Source: Typha latifolia
Lineage: Eukaryota; Streptophyta; Magnoliopsida; Poales; Typhaceae
Length of the DNA stretch: 64,000 nt
Direction of reading: 5' to 3'
Assembly (NCBI GenBank): GCA_019914945.1
Contig: CM034106.1
Coordinates: 1,922,001-1,986,000 of the forward strand
This document shows positions 1 through 13,300 of the stretch, one piece after another; position 1 is the stretch's first letter; each line of letters opens with the position of its first letter. The translations under genes and the position numbers were made by a program. Under the pieces are notes generated by a model, which ran no database searches, was not told the DNA's origin, and saw nothing but the letters and a program-made list of their open reading frames with translations.

Positions 1-184
1 AGGATTGTTTATCATAGTTTCTATTCAGCATTGATACTGACAACATTTATATTATTAAATAGCGTCCAGCATTAATTTCTTTCAATATACTAGCTCCTTA
101 CTGACTGGAGTTGTAACTCAAACTACAATAATCCGAGTCTTGAGAATTAGCTTTTTATGGAACATCAGCAAGTATAGAGCTCAC

Positions 185-299
185 ATTCTTAGGTGGCTTG
201 GTCCTTCATCTTTACAGCATTCAAAAAAAGGAGGACTCCAATAATTGGCAGCACAGAATTCAAATAGGCGTGACCTTGCCATTTTGTGATCCACAGAAC
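185..299 (-). CDS. DCL3: DCL3 exon: start of second (C-terminal) dsRBD
   Basis: 115 bases ending in phase 2 (donor gtgagc). It encodes [18 protein letters not shown] and [15 protein letters not shown], the opening of the terminal dsRBD in DCL3. Too short for a simple ORF scan, it was found by splice phase and similarity. The remainder of the domain and the stop codon are not in bases 1-184, so they lie left of the window. Confidence 0.9.
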
Positions 300-3200
300 C
301 TATTCAGTAAAAGTAACATTATCAACTGCTATGTTTATGAATTGCCATTCTTTTCAACATAAACTCTCACTATTTTATTCATAAGATCATCAGGACTAAG
401 AATTAACATACTAGTGATCCCATTTAGTTTGCTATCCGTTGCCACCCCATTAGAAAGATCGTATTGCTGTATGACTAGTTCATGTTGGTCGTTGCTTCCG
501 ATGCTGATCTTGCTGTTGTCAACCTTACAACTCCCACCTGTTCTTGAAGAAACAGAGGCTTTACAGTTGGAAGACAAACAAGCTGCATTGGTCCATTGGA
601 GAGAGAAGTTATTCTCTTCTTTTTCCTGGATCTGTAGCTTCTCAATATGAATGGAGTTATCATTCTGTATTACAATGGGATCTTCATCAAAGCCTATTAG
701 CTCTGCATTCTTCTTCCTAGTTGAATGCACAATATCCTCCAACGACTTGTTTTTATGCTTGTAACCATGAGCCTGCATAACATCAGCTATGTTAGGGTAT
801 TTAAACAGAGTCATGTAAATCAAATATATCAAAGATCTGCTATTTGTCTAAAAAAGTGAGTTTAATTTCAGGGATATTGCACAAAAGCATATAATGATGC
901 CTCAAATTAGGTATTACCATTTCTCAAGTGCTAATATTATAGTCTTATTATTAGTTTTCCAATAGTACCAGTCCATACACAATACAATTGGTTAGGGATC
1001 TCACGGAGTTATGAGACATTCTCAGTCTTAATTTCCCTTATGTGCATGAAACAATATTTTTAGTAATAGACCATGTGGCCCGTGTATGAGACAGACAAGT
1101 GCCCTAGTAGTTTGTGGTTGGATGGACCAGATGTCCCCAGTACTAAGGAGAGGGCTAGCCCCTTGTCTATACCCCTTACCTGTGGTATACTCAGATTAGA
1201 AAGAGAACACACTAGATATTATTAGTTGAACTAAAGGAAGGAAATCTATGTTACATAAAATTGTACCTATAAGCCTATAACATCAAAAGTAATCTTTTAG
1301 ATGGTGTTCTTTTCCTTTTTCTAGAGTTAAATTCAGTTGGTAACTTGGTATAACTTTGGGCATTATTCAGTCTATTATCTATTTATCTTTGATTCAAACA
1401 GTCGTAACTAGATTCACAACAAAGTCAGTTAATTAGTCAATCTATTAGTAGTTGCCAACATTTTCCAAGACTTAAACTTAGATATGGAAAAATTAAGGAG
1501 TTGGTTCAGAGTCAGATTTGATTGCCTTATCTTGCTCCTTTCTCTTCTTCTATCTCTCTTTCCATCACAAACTTTGATATATTTCTCTAATTTTTCTTTC
1601 TTGTCAGAAATTTATCTTTCTCTGCTCTAATACTTCTTAGAGTTATTAGATTTATATTTTATTTATTTATCTTATTTCATGGTGACTTTGTATAAAGTAA
1701 ACCTATTATCGTTTCATGGTATCAGAGTTTTCCAATCTCGAGGGACATTTTAAGTTGGATCTCTCATTCTTCAATAGTCTCTCTCTCCGTCTCCCTCTTT
1801 AATCTTTTTTTCCACCATCGTCAAGCTCGAGAGCTGCCCCCTCACTCCTCGAGCTTGCTGCCACTACAGCAGCCACTGCTGCAGCAGCCGCAGCCTCCAC
1901 CTCCACCTCCGCTGCAGATGCAGCAGTTGCAACAGCTGTGTGCGTTTCGGGCCTTTCGGCCCCCTTGAGCTTGGTCATCCTGTCGTCTTCTTCTTCCTCG
2001 GCGCTAGTTCCTTACAAGTGCAGCAGCAACTGCCACAACAAAACCGCAGCCTCTGCAGCAGCAGCAACAATGGCAGCCGCAGCTGCCACTGTTTTCAGCA
2101 GCAGCACAGCCACCGGTCTCCACCCTCTTTTTGTTCAGCAGCAGCAGCGCAGCAGTCCTTTGCAGGCTGTTGTTCTTGATCATGCCACCACGGTCTCATC
2201 TCTTCAATTCTGACAGCAGCAGCACTGTGCCCACCAGCAACTACCCACCATATGTTTGACGAAATTTCACTGTATTCACAACTCTCTTTTTCTGCTGCAC
2301 TGTTCAAAAGTTCCCTCATCAGCTGTTCGACGAAAGGCTTGAGTGGACTAAAGTGAGAAAATCTTGAATTGCTCTCAAGGTGTTTGATAGATTGCCGTCC
2401 CTTCTAATGGCATCTTTTGTTCCATTCGGTTGTGAGAGCGTATCATTAGTCGAGTTTCTACTTGTCATTGAGCGGGATTGGATCACATGGGCCTCTTCCA
2501 TTGAGATAGTCATCCATGGCAACGTCTTCTATAGCATATCAATGGCATCTTTGCGGGGTATGCTCCCTGTCAGAACAAGAAAAAAAAAAATTTGGGGGTT
2601 GAGAGAGGAGGGTGCACGTGCTCTGCACATGCAGCCCTTCCCCTCTTCCTCTTCGGCACGCGACGAGGCGCAGAAAAGAGGGGATTTCATCTAATCCGAA
2701 TGGGATTAGATTTGATCCTCTTCTAATCTATAAATTTAACCATAATCCTCTCTCTCTCCTCAACCCCCTCTCCCAACCTTCTTCTCCTCCATCGTTTTCT
2801 TTCTTTTCTCACCATCGGAGTCGTCGTTGTGGGATCAGATCGCCGGAGCATCGTCGGAGGAAATTGGGACCACCACACTCCTCCCCGTGGTGATTTTTAG
2901 TATGTGAGCTAGAGATTTGAGATTTTTGTTGTCTTACCTAAACTCAGGTGAGTAGTTTCACTCATATATTTATTATATTTCATACATTTGTCAGACCATG
3001 TAAATTTTCTGTGTGCAAATAATTTATTTCACTCTTACGTGCAAAAAATTAATTGTTACAATTCCTGTGCAAATCTATTTATTTTATCCGTACGTGCAAA
3101 AATTTAATTGTTATATTTTCTGTGTGCATTTAATCATTATACTCAGTGCATCACCATACTTCGTGCAAATATTAAAATTTGTGAAAAGAAAAAAAATGAG

Positions 3201-5268
3201 ACTAGTATTGGTACGACTTAGAGAACAGTCCCAGTATAAATCGTTTGCGATTTTTCGTGGTGACTGAAGTCTATCTGGAAGTTCAGGGGAAAGTCCTAAA
3301 TTAGATCACTGCGGTGACTTTCTTAGGTGACTCCGGCGGAGTTAGGAAACAGTCCTAGGATGAATGAGAAAATTTTCTAAATGACTAACTTCTCTCAATG
3401 GTTAGAGGAAAAGGCAGAGTGTGTTGATCACAGGGTGATACCCTCTGATGACCCTAACCGGATCAGCTATGAAGAAAAGTCCAGAGTGTCATCTCGAGGT
3501 GACTTCTAGTTGATGTGGATCCACATGGTTTAGACCCATTGAGACATATAACAGTATAAATATTGAAAAGATATTAATATGTTGGAACCATGAAAGGTTA
3601 CAAGTTGTGACTCTCTCTCTATTGTTATCATTGTTATTATTTAAAGAGCATGCTTATTGCAATTATTATGGATATTGTTGTTGTTAGTTTAATTTTTTTC
3701 AGCATTAATATAATGTAGAATTTTATTTGGTTTTCAAGTGGATTCGACTCACTGAGCTATAGTTGTTGGCTCATGGATTCTATTTTTTGTATTTATTTAT
3801 CTATCTTAGGTAATGGTCAGCGGGGCGACTGAGCGAGATGTACCCAGACTCCACCTCCACTTAGGATTCACCTATTTACTCTTCCGCTCTTTAGATTTTA
3901 TGTTTTAGATTAGAAGTTTTATTTATTTAGTTTAGAGACTCAAAACATTAACATTGTTTTATGTTATTGCAATTAGCTTTAAAATTTAATAAAGCAGATT
4001 TTTATTTTATTTATTTATTTTGCCATCGTACACATAGAAAGTATTGATAAGGCTTCGTGTATCTCAAGTATATTGAGATGCATGGCCGGTCATGATTCCT
4101 ATTATGGGTCATGACACTCCCCCTCGCACTATCATCCAAACCACCACTATGGCCTCTATTGAGTCTGATACACTCAAGGTTGTTCAGTCGGAGGTTCCGT
4201 CCCCATATATGATGAGCAGGTCCCTGTGTAACATGGAGATTTGCACCAACATCATCTTGTAGGTTGATCAATCGTTTCGACCTTAACTCTAGACCTTGAC
4301 TTCTTCTTAAGTCATCTGGGCCCATCTCAGTCGTTGATTCGTTCAATCAAATCTGATGCGTCGCTTTCAGCTCCGTCGCGATACTCAAGAGGTCAGACGC
4401 ATGACTGACATATAGTGTGAGCTTACGTCAATGGAGCCTAGTCTCTGCTCCTCTGACTCGATGTCTGCTCAGCGCCACTATGATGAAGATCATCTGATGG
4501 ATTTCCTAAATGCCTTTCGTTTGTAATTTAGGGATCTAACTCGTCATCTATTGCATCGCTCTACTCTCTCGAGCCTGGACAATACCATAGTCAAGTTTTA
4601 GGTTGAGGAGCTTAGGCAGCGTCTCTTGCCCCCTCAACAAATCACCACTATATCGCTTTCTCTTGCCATGGAGAGTGCTTGGTGTTGCTCTTGCTTCTAT
4701 ACTAGTCACACCTAATATTGACTGCTGCTTGTGTCACTCATGTGCCTGGACGAGATCATCACTTATCGCGTTCTATGTGCACTCATTGTGATCATCCTGG
4801 TCATTTTATTGCTTGCTACTATTAGCTTCATCCTAAGCTTGTTCCCTATTTTGGCAAAGGAGGATCAAGCAAGGACAAGAGTTGCCACTTGGCTTTGTCA
4901 ACCGCTGCACCAAGCACCACTCTAATATATTTATATAATTCTTTTACAGAACTTTCTATGATCAACTACCAATTGAAATATAGAAGAACTGTAAGGTACA
5001 TTTCATAGTAGTTCATACATTATTCCATTGTAAAATAATAGACCAACAAATTTTATTGAAACACTTACATCTAGATATCATAAATTAGGTTTTCTTTTTG
5101 TTACACATACCAAGGATGGTCATGTCAGTGTAGTATCAATATGTGGCACAAGGGTGCTGCATGACACCCCTCCTATCACTTCTTAGCATCAAGCAAAGCA
5201 GACGAAGGAAGTGAGTAATGACGGACAACATTGCTGTGAAGCTGTCGCCGTCCTCTCTCCTCCTTGCC

Positions 5269-5317
<49 letters not shown>

Positions 5318-6383
5318 TCTTTCTCCTGCCCTAACGGAGGTTGAAAGCGAGCTTTTCAAAGCTCTTAATGGGCCAAGATAAAAGTATCTATATTGTGGAT
5401 CTTTTGTCAACCCGTTGCCATTTCCATTGTCTTCTCTGGTCTATACCCCAACCTAGCACACCAATGAGGAGAGAAAGGAGAGTGATGACGACTGTAGGCA
5501 AAGGTAGCATGGTAATAGCTCTCTCCCTTTCTCCTTCCCTTTTCCTCTCTCTCTTGCACGGGGCCGAAGTTAGAACCTCTACTCTTGCGGCATGGATGAC
5601 AACTGCTGCGGCACATGTTGTGCCACAAGCACGACCATTCTTGTGCATAACAAATGAAACATGTCCTCTATCTTGCTCTCTTTCTTCCCTAATTATAAGC
5701 TGAACATTAACATTGACAAACTCTATTTTGCCTGACCATAAAGTTCAACAATGGATAATACACACCCCCTGCATAATTCCCTGGTGTTTTAATCAATAAT
5801 CTTAGGATAGGATTTGGATATTGAGGTAGTACATGGAGAAGAAACTTAAAGAGGATAAAGCTTTTAAACAAGTGCAGCTAAGAAAATACGTGGAAAGTAT
5901 ACTGCAGTAAATTAAGACATCAAGATGGTGAAAAAATAAACCATGATGGTAAAGTACCTTAGAGGAAATTTTTGCAATATCGTGGATCGATAGTTTAACG
6001 GAATGAATACAATGGAGAAATGTCCATTAGACAATAGCAAGACCAACCATGCTTTATGAAATCAAATGTGGGGCAACAAGGAAGCAACATATGATTATGT
6101 TTGTTATAGTCAAGGTGAGGATGTTAAGGTGAGTGTGTAGGATTTAGAGACAAAATAGCAAATGAGTATATCCAATAAAGTGGAAATAGCAGTTATTACA
6201 ATAACGATTTTTTTTAAGGTTACATTCGTTGCACGTAAACCTCCTTTCTCTTCTCCTCGCCCATTACGCAACAAAGGAAGCGGGTGCGATTTTCTCGGTG
6301 AGTCATTGGATTTTCGAATCAAATTCAAACCCTAGAAATTTCCTCTATAAAAGCCCTAACCCTATTCCTATCCTCCCCATGTC

Positions 6384-6418
<35 letters not shown>

Positions 6419-9400
6419 TTTTCTTGACCTTGTTGGAGCATCCATTGTGGGATCAAATCACCAGACACCGCTGAAACAATCGAAATGCACCCCTCAACTC
6501 ACCGATGGGTCCCTTCTCCCATGCCATGTATTTCATTTGAATTTAATAGAGTAAATAGTGTATACCTTTGTTTTTGGCATTTGTGGCTTCGTCAGTGAAA
6601 TTCGCCAATTGACCGCTTTGGGTCGCCACCGCTCTAGTGTGAGAAGCTTCCCGTTGTCACCCTTGTGTTGTGGATACTTTCAAATGGTTCCTATAAGTGA
6701 TCGAGGGAGGCTACGCCATCCAACTTCCGTTAGCTTTTTGGCTTGCATCTTGCCACTGCCTTTATCGCCTGTTGCATGCGACCTCCTAGACGAACTCCTC
6801 TTCTCATGAGAGTCCTTTGCCATCCTTTGTGGTTGACTGGTTGCCCTTGTAGTCTTGTTAGTTAGATAGCTAACCACCATGGCCAACGGCCATGGATAGC
6901 TCTTCTCATCATCGATCAACCCAGCCGACCTCCTTCTACCTCAAGCAAGTAGCGATTGGTACAGTCGATGTGGACTGTTGATAGTTTTCCCTCCCTTCAT
7001 AGTGATCCCTTAAGGAAGATGAGTCGGGCTCAACCTGAGTAGATTTTCATTTAGAGTTTTGTATGGTTTGGATTGGCTGAGCAACCCAACCCACTTTGAA
7101 ATATTGGGTTTGGGCCTCGGCCCAGCCCATGCTAATTAATCAAATGGGTTGCGGGAGCTGCAACCCAGCTCACCCAAATTACTGCAATTGGTGGGCCACA
7201 ATCTACAGCCAAACCCAACTATTCAGTCTTGATCGGGACTAATTTATAATTAAATTAGTTTTAATTTTAGAAATATTTATGGTTAAATCAAAATATACTA
7301 TTTGTTTATTATTAAAGGTGGCAATTTTTCTTTGCATCTGGATGGAGATTTCAATTATTCCACTTAGACTCAAGTAAGTGAACTCACTCACATTTTATTT
7401 CGTGAGTATTCTATACTTTTACACTGCCATGTTATCTTCGTACGTTTGTGCAAATATTTATGATGCTATTCTTCATGCAAATAGTAATTATTATGATCAT
7501 GAAAAGCTAGTGAAAAACTTAAGTTGTGACTTGTATGACTTAGAACAGTCTCGGTATCAATCGCACCACAACTTTCTGAAGTGACTCAAGTTTACCTAGA
7601 AGTCCAGAGACCCGCCTGCTTTAGATCACTGTGATTACTTTCTTGGGTGATTTTAGCGGGATTAGGAAACATTCTCAGATTAGATAGAAAGACTTTTTAC
7701 GACGACTTTAATTTCTTTCAATGGTTAATGAAAGAGATAGGGGATGCATTTATTATATAGTGACATCTTCTAGTGACCCTAACTGGAGCGTTATCTTAAG
7801 GTAACTCTAGTTGATAAAGATCCATGGGGCACATACCCAAATGAGACTTATGACATTTATTTTACATTGAGAAGTTCCGCATGTTTAAATACATGTTATT
7901 TATCATTTTATTATTCACATTACTATTACTTGTGCCTTATCATTCTAGTTATGAGCATGCTTAGTTCATCTATTTAGCAGTTTTGTTAATAAAACAAAAA
8001 ACCTTCTCCATTTGATCTCTAGAACGAGAAATCCTTAATCTCTCTCAATCCCTCATCTCTCGAGCTCTCTCCTCTCTCAAAGGTGGACGACAAGCGATGC
8101 ACAACAGTGAGCGGTGCATGACGATTCGCCCCACTAAGCGAAAAGACGCTATTAGGGCAAAGCCAAAGAGGGTCAAGAGGAGGCTACGACAAGGAAAAGC
8201 ATGGCAATGATGACGGTTTGGGGTGTGGTGGGGCCCTTGTGAGGATCATGGATTTGATGTCTTCAGTCATTAGATGCTGCTACTAGCATTGTTTGCTTTC
8301 CCGATTGCCTGTTACTCTATTTGGTATCATTTGAGAAGAGAATTGGAAAAGAACGTGAGGGAAGAGGGGAAAGATTTGATAGTCATTGGGCGACACGTGG
8401 TGGGTGGGAGTGAGTTGTTATCCTTTTTTCTTATTTAGATGTTTCCAACTTGACCAAGTCCAAGAAGCATCACGCTAGGCCTAAAGCCATAGTAGCCTTT
8501 AGCCTTCGATAAGCCCAATTCTACCTTTAGTAATTGTAGTAGATATATAAAGATTTGTTATTATGGTTGGGAATTGTTATTTTTTGGGAATTATGATCAT
8601 GAGTATTTTGGTGTATTGCACTATTGAAATTTTTACATATGTAATATTAGTATATATCATCTATCATATATCATATATAATTATTTTTGATTTTTTATGT
8701 TTTAAAAATGCTAGATCGCCTTAGTGTCCACCTTGCGCCCACTTACTGCCTAGACACTATGCGATGGAGTAACCGTCTACCACCTGTGATCGTCTTTCAA
8801 CATATTGGATTCTATTTATTGAGCTATAATTGTTGGCTGATAATATTTTTTCTTTAACATTTTAGATGCTGGTCAGCGTAATGACTAAAGCGTAGTGCAT
8901 TGGGACTCTACCTACACTTAGAATTTAGTCCTTTACTTTCAATTGTATCAGTCATTTTTGTTTCCATTTAAACACTATTTGTTGACTTAATTTACTTGAG
9001 AAGTCATTAGTTATTAAATTGATTTCCAATATTATCCTTTTGGTATTTATTATTGACTTGGAGTTGGTAGTTCATATTGAATTCTTGTATATCATAGATT
9101 TTGAAAGTTTATTTATTAAGGCTTCATATATCTCAAGAAACGATTGCTGTGCTAGTGGCACGACCCTATGTGCTAGTGGCATGTATTTATAATATTTTTA
9201 ATAAATTTTTTTAAATATTTAGAAATATTTTTTGGTTTTCGGCATGCCAATCTTTGAATTTTGATTTAGATATATGTATTAAAACCGAGGTTTGAAAAAT
9301 CAAGATCAGCCTGATACATATCAGTCGTATCGGTCAGATTGGCCGTATTGGCCGCTTGGATCTGATTGGCTAATTTTAATTACATAAAATTCTAAATATT

Positions 9401-10308
9401 ATTTTCAAAATGCAAAAAATTTCCAATTTTTTTAAAAAAATGAGAAAATAATAAAATAATAATTACTCACATATGAAGCCTAAAAACTAAAAAAGGTACT
9501 AACTTACTTAAAACTACTACAAGGAGAGTGGTAGAAATGAAAAGAAAAAAAAACTATGCCATAGTGAAGGAGAGAGGAAAAAAACTATAGTGAAGTAAAG
9601 AGAGAAGAGAGAAGAGAGAAAGAAATAAAATAAAAAAATCACATAGTCGAGGTCGTCAGAGTTGGATATGCGTCGGTGGAGTTTGCTCGAGTTGGATTTC
9701 TACTTCGGAGAAGTAATAGCTATGGTAGGAAGAGAAAGAGAGATAGTGAAAGAGAGAGGAGAAATAGTGAAAAAGAGAAAGAGGATCGATCGATCCCACC
9801 CAATCCCTATAGCCGATCCTTCGAACCATGATTAGAACCTATATTATAGTGTTTTATCTTTAGATTATTTTTATAAATGACTAATTTTATTAAAGATAAA
9901 ATAATAGTTAAATATAAATATTATTTAACACATAATATGATTAAAGACATTCACTAAAACTAATATTCAATTAAACACTTCATAATATGATTAAATACTC
10001 CATAATATAATTGAACACTTAATAACATTCAACGCATAATATTAATTGATAATAGTTTAATAATTAAAACTAATATCTAGTTGAACGTAACATGATGAGA
10101 AGGATCAAATATTTCATTTGCCAGCACAAAAATAACATGATCATTGTGAGAACCGAAAAAAAAATTGAGAGAAGAGGGTGCACGTGCGCTGCACGTGCAA
10201 CCCCCTCCCCTCTCCCTCTCCCTCTCCAGCATGCGACGAGGCACAACAGAGATCTCACTAAATCCGAATCAAATTAGATTTGAATTTTTAATCTATAAAT
10301 TAAACCCT

Positions 10309-10339
<31 letters not shown>

Positions 10340-13300
10340 CTTAACCCCCCTGCCTCCTTTCCCTCTTCTTCTTCTCCTTTGTTTTCTTCTTCCTTACCGT
10401 CGGATTCACGACGTGGGTTCAGCCCGTCGGAGCATCGCCGGAGTAAATAGGGACCATCACGCTCCTTGGTAGGCCCTCTCTCATCCCTCTAGTTTAATTT
10501 CAATTTAATGGAGTAAATTAGAAGTACCTAATTTCAGTGTTGCAGCCTCATCAGCCGGTGGCTTTGGGTCGCTACTGCTCCGTCACCGGAAGCTTCGCGC
10601 TTTAAGCTTGGTGTCGATGATACCTTCCAGGAGGCCCTCGTGGCTCGGGTTGTGGTCGGCCATGGGTGGAAGTCTTCCACTGTTGGTCACCATGATCGAC
10701 CTTCCCTCCTCTAGTACAGGTTGTTGAGGTTGCTAGGAAGGCTTCGACGAGGTCGGTAGGCCGCCGACGACAATAGTCGCCGACAATGTTCTCTCTCTCT
10801 CTCCCTTCCCTTTCCTCTCTTCTTTCTCCCTCACCGATCTCTTTGGGGAAGAAAAAGGTGGTGGGTTGCGGGCCAGCTACAGCCAGTCTAATCCAATAGG
10901 TTTTGTTCAGCCCATTATAGTCATTTATTAGTTTTAAAAATTCAGAAACTTAATTAGGGATAAAAATTAAATTATGGTTATTTTTGTATTGTTTAAAGGT
11001 GGTGATTTTTCAGCACGTGGACTAGAGACTAGAGATTTCAATTATCTAACCTAGACTTAAGTGAGTGGGTTCCCTCACATATTTATTTTATTATACTTTG
11101 TACCTTTGTCAGACCATGTAATTTACTGTGTGCAAATTTATTTATTTCATTCTTATGTGCAAATTTAATTGTTACATTTTCTGTGTGCATTTAATCATCA
11201 CACTCAGTGCATTGGCATATCTTGTGCAAATATTAAATTTTAGTAAAAAGAAAAAAAATAAAACTAATATTGGTATGACTTAGAGAACATTCCCGGTATA
11301 GATCGCTTGCGATTGGTGACTCAAGTCTATTTAAAAGTCTAGGGGAAAGTCCTAAATCATATTACTACGGTGACTTTCTTAGGTGACTCTGGTGGAGTTA
11401 GAGAACAGTCTTAGAATGAATGAGAATTTTCCTAGGTGGCTCTAACCTCTCTCAATGGTTAGTGAAAAAGACAGGGTGTGTTGATCACATAGTGATACAA
11501 TTTAATGACCCTAACTGAATCGGCTATGAGGAAAAGTTCCGAGCGTCATCTCGAGGTGACTTCTAGTTGATGTGGATCCAAGATAAATGAAATTGTAAAC
11601 ATTGAAAAGATGTTAATATGCTGAAACTGAGCAAGACTGCAAGTTATAACTCTATTGTTATCATTGTTATTATTTAAGAGCATGCATGTTGGAATTTGTT
11701 ATTTATATTGTTGAACTTGGGTTTTATTAACACTATAAAATGTTTAAAATTTATTTGGTTTTTGAGTGGATTCCACTCACTGAGCTATAGTTGTTGGCTC
11801 ATGAATTTCTTTCTTTTCATTATTTATTTATTTATTTATCTTAGGTAATAGTCAACGTCACGACTGAGTGAGATGCACTAGGACCCTACCTCTACTTAGG
11901 ACCCACATATTTACCTTTCTGCTCTTTTGGATTTATGTTTTAGATTAATTGTTAATTGTTAATTTTATTTCGTTTAGAGACGAACAATGACATTCTTTTA
12001 TGTTCATTGCAATTAGTTTAAATTTAATATAGCAGATCTTCTTCGTTTATTTATCCTTGCCAGTATTAGTAAGGCTTTGTGTATCTCAGGCGTATTAAGG
12101 TGCATGGCCGGTCATAATTTTGATTTCGGGTCGTGACAATAATGTTACACCAAATACTGTCGATAATCTTCATTGCTCGTCCACTAATAGTATTGCTTAT
12201 TGTAACGTCTCATATAGTCTTCATACAAATAGAAATTTTATAGTTTTCTTATGATATGATATAAATATTAGATATGCATGAAAACTCAAGTTGATTTTAT
12301 GATGATTGATGAAACTAGGAAACTTTTTTTAAAAAAAAAAGGGCTCCACATGTTGTGCCGGACGGCAAGAACGACACGGCTCGGCACAGAGTGTGCCACT
12401 AGCACACCTCGTGCCAAGTGTTGTGTCACTGCTAGCACAGCCATCCTTGATCTCAAGTCTACTGAGGTACATGATCAATCATGATTTCAAATCTAGGTCG
12501 TGACAGTTATAGAGGATAACATATGTAAGAATTAACCATACACATCAATGTTTGTACATGTTACACATATATGTTGGAATATAAATGCACATACATTATT
12601 TCATATTGTTACATGTGTGGTGAAATGCATGTTCTTCATAAACTCATGGATGCTCCAAGTTAATTAGTTGCTTTTCTTAGGACTTAAGAACTTTTTACAA
12701 GTTGCCAAAGACAAAGGTAGGAAAGTGTATTAAAGAGATTGACAAGAAAAGCAAATGACCAGCAATTTTTACCAAGTTCATCACCCTTGAAACTATACTG
12801 ACAGTTTCACAATGCATAAGCCTGAAAATAAACTTCAATGAATCTAGCAAATGATTTTATATATATTCATAATGAAAACTACAGTAAATCTCGAATTTCC
12901 GTACCTTCAATTTCAAAAGTGCTTCTTGTGCAGCCATTTTTCTAGCAGCTTTTGTGTTTTTGTTGGTAGCAGTACAAGTCAAAATGCTACCTTTTATATC
13001 AACTTCGACTCTGACAAAGTAACCCTCTTTATCTTTTATTGGAACTGGAAGGCACAGTTTCAAATCATAAGACTGACAAAGTTCTCGGAGTTCTCTAACA
13101 GGGTTAACCTGGAAACTGGAAAAGTTCAAGGCTGGTCCTAGAAGCAACAGCATTAAGCTCCAAACACGATTTAAATCAAATCCCGTATCTAGAAGTACAG
13201 CACCAAAACAAGATTCAACAATGTCACCAAGTACCTGTACAAGGACAGCAAAGAAGACTTCAGCACCCAAAATGGTAGATACAGCATGTACAACAAACAG

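Larger units (their letters stand above)
1717..4925 (+). mobile_element. Ty1/copia gag relic, interrupted by a solo LTR
   Basis: After the PBS comes a CAG/GCA-rich low-complexity leader (1850-2220), then decayed gag from about 2340 to 4925. A zinc-knuckle-like stretch at 4778-4816 reads [13 protein letters not shown], one residue short of the CX2CX4HX4C spacing, followed by [15 protein letters not shown] in a shifted frame. Several stops and frameshifts make it non-functional. A solo LTR with perfect TSD is inserted at 2568-4116. It lies antisense to DCL3 in its 12.1-kb intron. Confidence 0.78.
9138..12449. mobile_element. hAT-like element alpha, itself host to two insertions
   Basis: Flanked by a perfect 8-bp TSD atctcaag (9130-9137 and 12450-12457), within LTR 8. 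Starts aaacgattgctgtgc and ends gcacagccatccttg. AT-rich interior matches copies at 40543-41838, 45003-46060 and 63037-63749. A MULE/hAT-like element (9287-9830) and solo LTR 2 (10145-12138) are inserted in it. No transposase frame is visible. Confidence 0.78.
6197..12505 (+). mobile_element. Old gypsy-family solo LTR 8, split by later insertions
   Basis: Left end TACAATAACGATTTT (decayed TG start) at 6197 and right end AGGTCGTGACA at 12505, with a perfect 5-bp TSD gttat (6192-6196 and 12506-12510). LTR blocks in order: leader and TATA-like tataaaag about 6340, acceptor-like attaaag at 7317, conserved block 7530-7850, gagctataattg 8820, tail 8860-9137 and 12450-12505. It is interrupted by a foreign segment about 8000-8810 and by a hAT-like element at 9138-12449. 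More divergent than LTRs 1-5, so probably the oldest copy. Confidence 0.8.

Noticed and set aside
335..411. Read-through of the linker exon to the stop at 335 as the protein end
   Set aside because: A good donor at 411 joins in phase to the 185-299 exon encoding the conserved second dsRBD start, so the gene continues.
1717..1727. tRNA gene
   Set aside because: Only the primer-binding complement of initiator tRNA-Met; no cloverleaf around it.
1938..2319. Frames rich in Ala/Ser/Gln/Cys
   Set aside because: Produced by CAG/GCA low-complexity sequence in the copia leader.
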